Shown one piece after another: positions 53,583-62,721 of a stretch of 64,000 bases of DNA. Positions within the stretch are counted from its first letter, which is position 1, and every line of letters begins with the position of its first letter. Position numbers and translations under genes: made by a program. The DNA is from Verrucomicrobiota bacterium (GTDB lineage Bacteria; Verrucomicrobiota; Verrucomicrobiia; Limisphaerales; JADJPG01). The DNA lies in NCBI GenBank assembly GCA_016713365.1, contig JADJPG010000011.1:48941-112940 (forward strand), read 5' to 3'. The notes beneath the pieces are model-generated. The model had not been told where the DNA came from. It made no database searches and saw nothing but the letters and a program-made list of their open reading frames with translations.

Positions 53583-53657
53583 TTCGTCATTCGTAACGCG
53601 TGAGCCCGTGGCCCGACGCGTTGAATGAATTCACGTATCACTCATCACGAATCACTT
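53579..53657. repeat. Micro-repeat R3 on the ruvX-truA junction
   Basis: The left arm (53579-53600, with GTGATTCGTCATTCGTAA) is complementary to the right arm (ACGAATCAC plus ATTCAACGCG in reverse) across 53616-53657. Nine bases pair exactly at the tip (GTGATTCGT / ACGAATCAC). The left arm overlaps the ruvX stop, and the right arm ends at the truA TTG start. Confidence 0.6.
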
Positions 53658-54487
53658 TGGACACCATCAAACTCAAGCTCACGATCGCCTACGACGGATC
53701 GGCCTACCAAGGCTGACAGGTGCAGAAGATCGGCGTCGGCGTGCAGCAGAAGGTGGAGGAAGCGCTGGCGAAAATCTTTCCGTCCGTCCGACGCATCATG
53801 AGTTCCAGTCGCACGGATACCGGTGTTCACGCTCTGGGCATGGTGGCGGACGTCAACATCGTGCGTTCGGAGTTCAAGATGACCCTGCACAAACTTCCGC
53901 TCGCGGTGAACGCGTGGTTGCCGGAGGATATCCGCGTGGTTTCGGCGCAGCGGGTGCCGAACACGTTTCATTCGCGGTTTCACGCGAGCGGCAAGCAGTA
54001 CCGCTACGCGATCTGGAATCACACATCGATGAATCCGCTGCTGCGCACGCAGGCCTGGCACGTGCCGGTGAAGCTCGACGTGAAGGCGATGCAATCGGCC
54101 GCTCGTCATCTGGTGGGCGAGCACGACTTCCGATCGTTCGCGGCGAATCATAGTTACAAAATCGAGGATACGGTGCGCACGCTGACGCGCTGTGACATCA
54201 AGCGGAGCGGTTCGTTGCTGACGTTCGTCATCGAGGGCGACGGGTTCCTCTACAAGATGTGTCGTGGCATCGTGGGCACGCTGGTGCAGCTCGGGCGCGG
54301 CAAGTTCAGCGAAGCGGAGCTGAAGCAAATGCTCGCCGCGAAAGATCGTCGTGTCGCTGGAATGACCGCGCCGGCGCACGGCTTGGTGTTGTGGAAAGTG
54401 TTCTATAAAAAGGATCAGTCCGGTCGAGGAGACGAAGCGCGTCGCAGAGTTCGCGCGGAACTCGAAGACTCTTCTGAAGCTGAGTAG
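53657..54487 (+). CDS. truA: tRNA pseudouridine synthase A, with in-frame TGA at a conserved Trp
   Basis: A ~276-residue enzyme that makes pseudouridine at positions 38-40 of tRNA anticodon arms. Starting at TTG 53657 it reads LKLTIAYDGSAYQG, then TGA (53714-53716), then QVQKIGVGVQQKVEEAL. In TruA this position is normally Trp (GWQ), so TGG to TGA is a single-base change. The rest is intact: the catalytic aspartate in SSRTDTGVHALG, KQYRYAIWN, HDFRSFAA, and GDGFLYKMCRGIVGTLVQLG. Other genes here use TGA as a normal stop, so a recoded genetic code is not supported. Sequence error is most likely, but nonsense mutation or readthrough cannot be excluded. The start lies at the edge of repeat R3; no ATG is available. 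Confidence 0.88.
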
Positions 54488-54509
54488 CTGGCCGAAACAT
54501 TCACCACAC

Positions 54510-55598
54510 ATGCCTCCCAGAAGACTCGCACGCTCCCGAAAGGACATAGTTTCGCTTCCGCCTCGCGGCTGGAACCCGGCCACTCGGCGCGCACTTGAAA
54601 ATCTCATCCGCCGCGGCTCCGGGAAAAACCTTCCGGTCGTCTTCGACTTCGACAACACGCTCGTCTGCGGGGATGTCGGCGAAGCTACCTTCGCCGTGCT
54701 TGTGCGCGATGGTTTGCTGAGCCCTGAAAAGCTCGCACCCAATTTGAGCCCGCCGCTCCGCTTGCGTTCGGGTAAACGATTCACCCCCGCTTCCGGTACG
54801 AACCTCACGGAATACTACGAGGCGTTGCTCGATCCCACGATCCACGGCGATGCCGATCCCACTCCGCTGGCCACGGGTTACGCCTGGGTGGTCGAAGCGA
54901 TGGCGGGCTTGAGTATCGCAGAGGTTGTCCGCGCGACCCGCGTTGCCTGCGAATTCGCCTGCCCGGGAGAGGTTCGCCTGATCGAAGTGACGCCGCGCAA
55001 GACCGCCTACGCGGCTCCGTGGTTTTATCCCGAGATGGTGGACCTCATCGCCGCGCTCATCCGCCACCAGTTCGACGTCCGGATTATTTCCGCGAGCAAC
55101 GCATGGAGTGTCCGCTGGATGGTCCAGCGCCGGCTTAATCCCATGCTGCGCGAACGCGGAGTGCGCGAAGGAATTCTCCCGGAACAAATCACCGGCATCA
55201 CCACTCTGCTCACAGATCGCGCCGGGAATCTCTACAAGGATCCGCTGCTCCTGCGCGACAATGCCGGCTATGCCGCGCTCGATTCCAAGGTGCTCCGTGC
55301 CCTGAAGCTCACCAGCCGATTGCATTTTCCGGTGCCCACTTACTCGGGAAAGATTACCTGCATCCACGACACGATCGGTCGCCGGCCCGTTCTGTGTGCC
55401 GGGGATAGTCCCGGGGATTTGCCCATGCTGGCCTACAGCGAGAACCGGCTCTGGATCGCCCGCACCGAGAAACAGAGCAGCCAACGGAAACTCGCCGAGA
55501 CCATGCGCGTCACCGGAAACCGCGGCTGGCTCGTGCAGCCCGTGCAGACCAAGGACAATCCTGGTTTTCTCGTGAACGCGCCAGCCAGGGTTCGATAG
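54510..55598 (+). CDS. HAD-superfamily hydrolase (phosphoserine phosphatase-like)
   Basis: A 362-residue protein of the haloacid dehalogenase superfamily. Motif I is DFDNTL with nucleophile D46 and acid/base D48. A motif II-like serine is in RIISASNAWSVRWMVQRRL, typical of SerB-like members. The motif IV acidic pair is in CAGDSPGDLPMLAYS. The cap region between residues about 60 and 180 is large. Substrate is unknown; members with this architecture act on small phosphomonoesters. The N-terminus is basic (RRLARSRKDIVSLPPRGW) and shows no clear signal peptide. It starts 22 bases after truA. Confidence 0.82.
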   Translation: MPPRRLARSRKDIVSLPPRGWNPATRRALENLIRRGSGKNLPVVFDFDNTLVCGDVGEATFAVLVRDGLLSPEKLAPNLSPPLRLRSGKRFTPASGTNLTEYYEALLDPTIHGDADPTPLATGYAWVVEAMAGLSIAEVVRATRVACEFACPGEVRLIEVTPRKTAYAAPWFYPEMVDLIAALIRHQFDVRIISASNAWSVRWMVQRRLNPMLRERGVREGILPEQITGITTLLTDRAGNLYKDPLLLRDNAGYAALDSKVLRALKLTSRLHFPVPTYSGKITCIHDTIGRRPVLCAGDSPGDLPMLAYSENRLWIARTEKQSSQRKLAETMRVTGNRGWLVQPVQTKDNPGFLVNAPARVR

Positions 55599-55646
55599 CC
55601 GCCTCCGCACCCCGGCGGCGATGAAAGGTTGTCAAACCTGTCGGCC

Positions 55647-56363
55647 TTACGCCGCCTTCTTCACTTCCGGCGTCACGCTGAGTTCGGGAGTCGGACTCTC
55701 GCCGCCGGGCTGGTTCAAGACCTTGCGGGCTGTCTTATACTCGCTGTAAAGCGCGGGCGCTGACTTGCGCAATTGCAGCGCCAGCTTGTCGATGCGCGAG
55801 GTCACGATCCGCTGGCCCTTGCGGATCAACTTCGCGATCTCCTTGTTGGCGGAGCTGCGCGTCGCCACGCCCTGACGCGGCTTCGGACAGGACTTGCCGA
55901 AGGCTTCGACCGTCTTGCGGACGGCCGTCACGTCCGCTGCGGCGTAACCGTGGTCGCCAAGTTCGGCGGCCACCTCGGTCGCCAGGGACACCACCTTCGT
56001 GCATTTAGCGATGATCTCGGATTCCGTTCCGCTGCCCAGGCTGGACTCGGAGTAATTCGATTTCGCAGCCAGTTCTGGGTCAGCGTTGTCGACCGCGTAC
56101 GCATGAACGGCCGCCGCCAGTTCCGCGCAGGATTCGACCGCGTCGGTGAGCAGGGACCGTTTCACGGTGGACTCCGGACTGGGCCCGGCCGGAGTGGCGG
56201 TGCTCTCCATGAGCGCGGCGATCTCGGCGTTCGTTTCCGTCAGGTCCGTGTGAGCATTGAGCAGGGCAGGGAGGTCGGTGACCGCCTTGAGCGTCTTGTT
56301 GGATTCGATGGTCGAGGCGACGGTGGTGAGCATTCGGTAGGTGCTGTTTGCGCGTGAGTTCAT
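55647..56363 (-). CDS. Helical protein of unknown function (238 aa)
   Basis: I do not recognise this gene. From the ATG at 56363 (MNSRANSTYRMLTTVASTIE) it encodes 238 residues predicted almost entirely helical, with no signal peptide. The layout (a Y-x-M-L start, repeated Ala/Leu/Glu helices, then RIDKLALQLRKSAPALYSEYKTARKVL near the C-terminus) resembles small four-helix proteins often found as single genes in Bacteroidota and Verrucomicrobia. The open frame extends upstream of 56363, but that part is the hsdR relic and junk. It converges with the HAD gene, leaving 48 bases, and lies at the left border of the repeat/IS zone, so it may be part of the accessory material. Confidence 0.75.
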   Translation of the reverse strand: MNSRANSTYRMLTTVASTIESNKTLKAVTDLPALLNAHTDLTETNAEIAALMESTATPAGPSPESTVKRSLLTDAVESCAELAAAVHAYAVDNADPELAAKSNYSESSLGSGTESEIIAKCTKVVSLATEVAAELGDHGYAAADVTAVRKTVEAFGKSCPKPRQGVATRSSANKEIAKLIRKGQRIVTSRIDKLALQLRKSAPALYSEYKTARKVLNQPGGESPTPELSVTPEVKKAA

Positions 56364-56500
56364 GGTATGTGGGTGAGTTATTGAGTTTGTTCCATTACGT
56401 TTTCCTGTCTGCCTCGCTATCGGCAGCCCGTTCCGATTTCTTGAGAACGAGACCCCATGGGTGGGGCGTGTCGCTCCACGCGCGCCGCAGGGACACTCCT

Positions 56501-56612
56501 CCTGGCTCTCCACGAGGTTGCGCTTGGAGCGGACTTTGAGTTCATCCTTGAGCAGTTTTTCCAACAACTCGTCGGCGACGTTCTTGTGCTGGAGGCCGCG
56601 CAGCCGCAACGC
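56501..56612 (-). pseudogene. Relic of type I restriction enzyme R subunit (hsdR C-terminal region)
   Basis: One frame reads LQHKNVADELLEKLLKDELK followed by VRSKRNLVESQ, about 36 residues. This matches the conserved C-terminal helix of HsdR proteins (pattern N-x-A-x2-LL-x2-LL-x-DE-x-K-x-R-x3-N-x-V). No start codon, upstream domain or downstream continuation survives. The upstream side is cut exactly by the head palindrome of repeat P1 (from 56607). It is likely the remains of a type I restriction-modification system lost here. Confidence 0.55.
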
Positions 56613-56751
56613 CAACGGCGTTGAAGCACTCAGCCCTGGGTTGGCGCGCGGCCGGCGCGCCTACCCTGGGGAACGTCCCACAGAAAATGGATCAACCCTG
56701 AATGGGTTGCAGCCTTCGGTGGTGCGGCGTCAATTTGCTACAACCCCTACA
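56607..56751. repeat. Palindrome-headed repeat P1 (two modules)
   Basis: Module one starts with the head hairpin CAACGCC-AAC-GGCGTTG (56607-56623), followed by a larger imperfect palindrome (CCCTGGGTTGGCGCGC against GCGCGCCTACCCTGGG). Module two starts with CAACCC-TGAAT-GGGTTG (56693-56709) and is cut by IS copy 1 in its next head (CAACCCCTACA). Translated, module one reads NGVEALSPGLARGRRAYPG. Confidence 0.7.
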
Positions 56752-57916
56752 GAAATCTCTGCAAAAAGGATGTTTTGAAAAAGGAGCGGGAGAGGTCGCG
56801 GCGTCCGACGAAAATCGACCGCCGATCAGCTTCAAATGCCGTTTTGATTTCATCGTTCATTGGTCCATTGCGCCGGTTCGCCCTTGGTTTCTCATGCGCT
56901 CCGCTGGATCAGGATCCCTGCCAGCCGCTTCGAGGTTGTAGGCCACCGCCTTGAGCGTCAGCTCCAGCTGGTTCTTCGCCAGTCCCAGATAGCGCACACG
57001 CCGGTAGTGCTGCCATTGTTTCCAGTGCGCAAAGATCCGCTCAATGCCGCCGCGCACCCGGCTCTTGCGCCGGTTCTCCGCCCGATCCGCCTCGGTGAGT
57101 TTGATGTGGTGCGCGCCCTTTTTGGCGATCTGACTGTCGATGCCGCGCTCGCGCAGCCACGCGTGGCTGACTTTGGTGTCGTAGGCTTTGTCGGCGTAAA
57201 GGCTGCCTGCGTCAGCCGGCACCACGCGCGGGAGCAAATCGGCGTCGTTGGCGTTGGCCGCGCTGATGTGCGCCGTGCGGACGAGTTGATGTTCGCCGTC
57301 GCTGCTGACGTGCGCTTTGTAGCCGTAGTAGCTCTGGCTGTATTTGCGCGTGTAACGGGCGTCGGCGTCCGGAGCCTGGCCGGTGCGGGCGGCTTGCGCG
57401 TCGGGCCGTTTGCGGCTGGATTGGATCAGGGTCGCGTCGACCAGGGTGGTGCGTTTGACGATGTAGCCGCGGGCTTCGAGTTGCGTGTTGAGCAGATCCA
57501 GCAGTTGCTCGTGCAGACCGCAGTCGATGAGCCGCTGGCGGAAGCGGCAGATGGTCGACTCGTCGGGCACGGTCTCGTGCGCGTCGGGCTGGACGAATTT
57601 TTGAAAGCTCAGGCGGTCCCTGAGCTGCGCCTCGGCCTGCGGATCGCTCAGGCCGTAGAGATGTTGGAGAATCGCGGGCGCAGGAGCACGCCAACGCGGG
57701 CGGCGGGCCGTCCGCCGTAGCTGTAGGTGGCGGCGACAAGGGCCTCGGCCGCGGTGAAATCCACCTCGCGGGCGATGATGTCGAGCACCGGGTTGGCGCC
57801 GCCGCGTTGTTGCACGGCCAGATCAAAGAAGGTCGGTTGTTTGTCGCGTGGAGTTTGCATGCCGATCAGATCAATCCACCACCTGCTTCGTTCAAAATGA
57901 CTTTTGCAGAGATTTC
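56752..57916 (-). mobile_element. IS5-family insertion sequence, copy 1 (1165 bp)
   Basis: Terminal inverted repeats GAAATCTCTGCAAAA at the left end and its complement (TTTTGCAGAGATTTC) at the right end bound a single transposase gene on the minus strand. The left flank is CCCTACA and the right flank is ATTCAGG, so there is no target duplication, unlike copy 2. The two flanks are half-palindromes of different repeat modules, which points to recombination between two IS copies. Confidence 0.85.
56857..57860 (-). pseudogene. IS5-family transposase, copy 1 (one frameshift)
   Basis: A DDE transposase of about 330 residues starting MQTPRDKQPTFFDLAVQQRG (ATG 57860). The frame breaks near 57680 after RPAARVGVLLR, where one base is missing relative to copy 2. 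The remainder is open to 56857. The catalytic triad is visible: D in TTLVDATLIQSS, D in LYADKAYDTK, and E in VRGGIERIFAHW with the downstream RYLGLAKNQ. PDESTICRFRQRL is the family's N-terminal DNA-binding region. If the break is a sequence error, this copy could be active. Confidence 0.88.
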
Positions 57917-58000
57917 ATTCAGGGTTGATCCATTTTCTGTGGGCCAGGGTAGGCGCGCCGGTCGCGCGCCAACCCAGGGCTGAGTGCTTCAACGCCGTTG
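57917..58000. repeat. Palindrome-headed repeat P2 (between the IS copies, inverted relative to P1)
   Basis: This 84-base segment is the reverse complement of P1 module one, with few changes: ATTCAGGGTTGATCC at the left and AACGCCGTTG at the right. Both ends stop in head palindromes into which the two IS copies are inserted. Confidence 0.7.
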
Positions 58001-59159
58001 GAAATCTCTGCAAAAAGGATGTTTTGAAAAGGAGCGGGAGAGGTCGCGGCGTCCGACGAAAATCGACCGCCGATCAGCTTCAAATGCCGTTTTGATTTCA
58101 TCGTTCATTGGTCCATTGCGCCGGTTCGCCCTTGGTTTCTCGCGCTCCGCTGGATCAGGATCCCTGCCAGCCGCTTGAGGTTGTAGGCCACCGCCTTGAG
58201 CGTCAGCTCCAGCTGGTTCTTCGCCAGTCCCAGATAGCGCACACGCCGGTAGTGCTGCCATTGTTTCCAGTGCGCAAAGATCCGCTCAATGCCGCCGCGC
58301 ACCCGGCTCTTTGCGCCGGTTCTCCGCCCGATCCGCCTCGGTGAGTTTGATGTGGTGCGCGCCCTTTTGGCGATCTGACTGTCGATGCCGCGCTCGCGCA
58401 GCCACGCGTGGCTGACTTTGGTGTCGTAGGCTTTGTCGGCGTAAAGGCTGCCTGCGTCAGCCGGCACCACGCGCGGGAGCAAATCGGCGTCGTTGGCGTT
58501 GGCCGCGCTGATGTGCGCCGTGCGGACGAGTTGATGTTCGCCGTCGCTGCTGACGTGCGCTTTGTAGCCGTAGTAGCTCTGGCTGTATTTGCGCGTGTAA
58601 CGGGCGTCGGCGTCCGGAGCCTGGCCGGTGCGGGCGGCTTGCGCGTCGGGCCGTTTGCGGCTGGATTGGATCAGGTCGCGTCGACCCGGGTGGTGCGTTT
58701 GACGATGTAGCCGCGGGCTTCGAGTTGCGTGTTGAGCAGATCCAGCAGTTGCTCGTGCAGACCGCAGTCGATGAGCCGCTGGCGGAAGCGGCAGATGGTC
58801 GACTCGTCGGGCACGGTTTCGTGCGCGTCGAGCTGGACGAATTTTGAAAGCTCAGGCGGTCCCTGAGCTGCGCCTCGGCCTGCGGATCGCCCAGGCCGTA
58901 GAGATGTTGGAGAATCATGACGCGCAGGAGCACGCCAACGCGGGCGGCGGGCCGTCCGCCGTAGCTGTAGGTGGCGGCGACAAGGGCCTCGGCCGCGGTG
59001 AAATCCACCTCGCGGGCGATGATGTCGGAGCACCGGGTTGGCGCCGCCGCGTTGTTGCACGGCCAGATCAAAGAAGGTCGGTTGTTTGTCGCGTGGAGTT
59101 TGCATGCCGATCAGATCAATCCCCACCTGCTTCGTTCAAATGACTTTTGCAGAGATTTC
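58001..59159 (-). mobile_element. IS5-family insertion sequence, copy 2 (1159 bp)
   Basis: It has the same inverted terminal repeats as copy 1 and nearly the same sequence. CGTTG directly flanks both ends (57996-58000 and 59160-59164), a candidate 5-bp target duplication. Removing the element and one CGTTG restores a continuous repeat, CTTCAACGCCGTTGGGTTG, equal over most of its length to the head of P1. It is oriented like copy 1, 84 bases away. Confidence 0.85.
58105..59105 (-). pseudogene. IS5-family transposase, copy 2 (several frameshifts)
   Basis: The same protein as copy 1 but broken by single-base indels near 59029, 58845, 58677, 58350 and 58315 when compared with copy 1, most in short homopolymers. 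Catalytic blocks are still readable in pieces. The differences are nearly all indels rather than substitutions, which is the error profile expected from unpolished long reads rather than old decay. Confidence 0.85.
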
Positions 59160-59250
59160 CGTTGGGTTGATCGGCTCGCACCCTATTTCCCCAAGGTAGC
59201 TCGTCCCTCGCAACCTTGGGCTGGAGGACACAATCCCGTTGGGATTGATT
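59160..59250. repeat. Palindrome-headed repeat P3, upstream of the second DUF1553 gene
   Basis: It contains CCCAAGGT...ACCTTGGG (8-bp stem) and the head hairpin CAATCCC-GTT-GGGATTG (59231-59247). Translated on the minus strand it reads NPNGIVSSSPRLRGTSYLG, the same pattern as P1 and P2 (NGV-x3-SPGL-x5-YPG). It ends about 20 bases before the ATG of the next gene. Confidence 0.65.
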
Positions 59251-59268
59251 GAAAAGAGCATCGCTCCC

Positions 59269-62200
59269 ATGAAGACCTCAAAATCAACCGTACTGCGCTC
59301 CGCTGTCTTCCTACTGGGGGCCATCTTGCCGTTGCGCGCCGCCGACCCTCCAAAACTCACCGCCGCACAGACCGACTTCTTCGAGACCAAGGTGCGCCCG
59401 GTGCTGATCGAGAATTGCTACGCGCCACAGCGCGGAGAAGATCAAGGGCGGCCTCACGCTCGACACGCGTGACGGTTGGCTGAAAGGGCGGCGATTCCGG
59501 CCCGGCCATCGTCCCCGGCAAGCCGGACGAAAGCCTGTTCGTCAAAGCCATCCGCTACGCCGACCGCGACCTCGCGATGCCGCCGAGCGACAAGAAGCTC
59601 CCGGACAATCTCATCGCCGACCTCGTGCAATGGGTCCGCATGGGCGCGCCCGATCCGCGCACCGAAGCCACCAGCGCGAAGGCGATGTACGCCGCGGACA
59701 TGGAGAAGGCGCGGCAGCATTGGGCGTATCAGCCGGTAGCCAGGCAGTGTTCAGTAATCAGTAGGTCAGTAATCAGTAAACAGTCAGGGCGTGGAGTCGT
59801 GGTTCCGCACTGACTCACTGAACATCTTGATTCACTGATTACTCAAAACCCCATCGACGCCTTCATCCTCGAAAAGCTCGCCGCAAAGAACCTCACGCCC
59901 TCACCCCGCGCCGACAAGGTTACCCTGCTCCGCCGCGCGACGTTCGATCTGCACGGGCTCCCGCCTTCGGAAAAGGAAGTGAACGAGTTCCTCGACGACA
60001 CTTCGCCGAACGCCTTCGAGAAGGTCATCGACCGCCTGCTCGCCTCGCCGCGTTACGGCGAACGCTGGGGCCGCCACTGGCTGGACCTCGCGAAGTACGC
60101 CGAGACCAAGGGCCGCAGCGACAACGGCCGCGACATGCGTTATCTCTGGGCCTGGACCTATCGCGACTGGGTCATCCGCTCGCTCAACGAAGACCTGCCC
60201 TACGACCAATTCCTCCTCCGCCAAATCGCCGCGGACAAACTCAACCTCGACGACAAACGCGAACTGGCCGCGCTCGGCTTCCTCACACTCGGCAATCGTT
60301 TCGGGAACAACGCGAACGACATCATCGACGATCGCATCGACCTCGTAGGCAAAGCCACGATGGGCCTCACGCTCGCCTGCGCGCGGTGTCACGATCACAA
60401 GTTCGATCCCGTGCCGACGAAAGATTACTACTCGCTGCACGGCGTCTTCGCGAGCACCCGCGAACCGTCCGAAGGCCCGCCGCTCATCGAACCCAAGGAG
60501 ACGCCCTCCTATCGCGACTTCAAGCAACAGCTCGCCGCGAAGGAAGCCGGGCTCGCGGCGTTTCAGGAGAAGGTCGAGCGCGACATCGCCGCCGAATGGC
60601 GCGGCAAGATCGGCGAATACTTGGTCGCGCTGAATGATTGGAGCAAGGGCCAGAAGGATGTGTCGTTCGACCGCTTCATGCAGAAGCGCACGCTGCAACC
60701 CGGTCGCGCGCGTGCGTGGAACGATTACCTCAAGAACCGCATCAACCGGCATCACGGCATCTGGACGCCGTGGGCCGCGTTCGCCGCGTTGCCCGATGCG
60801 GAGTTCGCCACGAAGGGCCGCGAACTCGCCGCGAAGTTCGCCGCGAATGACGACAAGGCGAAGCCGCTCACCGGCACACGTCGCGAAACTGTTCACCACC
60901 GCGCCAGCCAATCTCGCGCAGGTCGCCGCACGCTATGAACAGCTCCTCGCGCGCGTGGCGAAGGATTGGGACAGCCAGATGGCGTCGCACGAAGCGCGCG
61001 TGAAGAGCGCGACCGCGTCCGGCAGCACACCACCGGACGCTCCGAAGGGTTTTCCGGATAAAGACCTCGAAGACATCCGCGAGATCGTCGCCACGAGCAA
61101 GGGGCCGATCAATCTCACCGAACAGACGGTGCGGAACTTCATCCAGAACGACAATCAACTCCGCGGCCAGCAGAACGCGCTCATCCGCGCGTTGAACGAC
61201 GTGAAGGCGAATCATCCCGGTTCGCCGGCGCGCGCGCATGTGCTGCTCGACAACGACAAGCCGAAGGATTCCTACGTGATGGTGAAGGGCAATCCCGGCA
61301 ATCGCGGAGCAGTCCGTTCGCGCCAGGCGCCAGAGATCATCGCGGGCTCCGCACGGAAGGCGTTCAAGGAAGGCAGCGGCCGGCTGGAGTTCGCGCAGAT
61401 CATCGCCAGCAAGGACAACCCGCTGACCGCGCGCGTGATCGTCAATCGCGTCTGGCAACATCACTTCGGCGAAGGCTTCGTGCCAACGCCCGACGACTTC
61501 GGCCTGCGCTCGGAACCGCCGACGCATCCGGAGCTGCTCGATTATCTCGCCGCGCAATTCGTCGAGGACGGCTGGTCGCTCAAGAAGCTGCACAAGCTCA
61601 TGATGCTTTCGGCGACGTGGCAGCAGAGCAGCGACGACAATCCGCGCTTCGCGCAGATCGATCCCGGCAACAAACTCTACTGGCAGATGAACCGCCGCCG
61701 TCTCGACTTCGAGACCTTGCGCGACACGATTCTCTACATCGGCGGCCGCCTGGAACTCGAACCATTGGGCGGTCCTGGCGTGATGCTCGACGCCGAACCG
61801 TATCCCACGCGCCGTTCCGTCTACGCTTACATTGATCGCAATCGCCTCCCGAGCATGTTTCAGGCGTTCGACTTCGTGAACCCGGACCTCACCACCGGCA
61901 AGCGCAACGAAACGATCGTGCCGCAGCAGGCGCTCTTCATGATGAACAGCCCGCTCGTCATTGAGCAGGCCCGCAACCTCACGCTGCGCGCGGACTTCAA
62001 GGCGAAGGTGAAGGCCGAGGATCGTGTTCAACTGCTCTACAAGCTCATCTACCAGCGCGACCCGTCGGAGATCGAAACCAAGCTCGCGCTCGATTACATT
62101 CGCGGCGAATACGGCGTCACGACGACGGGCGCTGGCGCGCAGGCGTGGGAATATGGCTTCGGCGAGTTCGACCCGAAGGCCAATCGCATGGAGAGCTTCG

Positions 62201-62721
62201 TGCAACTCACGCAGAACAATGGCAACGCCTGGGTGCCCGGCGGACGTCAGGCGAGTCCGAAGGTCGGTCGTCCTTCCCTCACGGCGAAAGGTGGCACACC
62301 CGGCAATGGCATTCAGCACGGCGCGGTGCGTCGCTGGACCGCTCGTCGCGACGGGTTTATCTCCATCGACGGCATGCTCGTGGAGCCGTCGAAGAAGCCC
62401 GAGGACGCCGTGCGCGGCTGGATTGTCTCCAGCGGCAGCGGTTTGATCGGAAGTTACCTTCCGCAAAAGAAACAGATCGCCACCAAGCTCCCGCGCGTGC
62501 TCGTCCGCCGCGGCGACACGATCGATTTCGTTGTCGTCGGTAAAGGACCGTTCGCGTGGGCGCCGGCCATTCGCTTCATCGAAGGCGCCAAGCCCGGCGA
62601 AGTCACCGAATGGAACGCCGAGAAGGACTTCAGCGGCGCCGTGGCCGGCAAGCAAATGGAAGCGTGGGAAAAGTTCGCGCAAGTGTTGCTGGAGACGAAC
62701 GAGATGACCTTCGTGAACTGA
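59269..62721 (+). pseudogene. Second secreted DUF1549/DUF1553 cytochrome-type protein, broken
   Basis: The original protein of about 1130 residues is readable in pieces. A signal peptide (MKTSKSTVLRSAVFLLGAIL) starts at 59269. The haem motif of the cytochrome domain is damaged near 59415, where CYACH is expected but two bases (TG) seem missing. An extra G lies near 59487. The linker between HWAYQPV and NPIDAFIL is made of micro-repeat R1 and contains an in-frame TGA (59811-59813). DUF1549 then runs clean (KVTLLRRATFDLHGLPPSEK, ACARCHDHKFDPVPTKDYYS). One more frame break near 60883 follows KPLTGT. The DUF1553 part (LTARVIVNRVWQHHFGEGF, NKLYWQMNRRRLDFETLRD) is open to 62721. No DUF1501 gene follows, unlike the pair at 1.3-6.4 kb. 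Some breaks may be sequence errors; the repeat in the linker looks real. Confidence 0.8.
59744..59843. repeat. Micro-repeat R1, copy B, inside a coding region
   Basis: The left arm 59744-59785 (with CAGTAATCAGTAGGTCAGT at 59752-59770, identical to copy A) and the right arm 59809-59843 (ACTGACTCACTGAACATC and TTCACTGATTACT) are largely complementary. It lies between the cytochrome and DUF1549 domains of the broken gene, and its length keeps the downstream reading frame. Confidence 0.7.

Noticed and set aside
53714..53716. Alternative genetic code with TGA as Trp
   Set aside because: Many genes here end in TGA with correct family lengths (for example ruvX, hemL, dnaG), so TGA is a normal stop.
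55647..56615. A single 322-aa gene extending to 56615
   Set aside because: The extra N-terminal part is the hsdR relic joined to unrelated sequence by an open frame; the natural start is the ATG at 56363.
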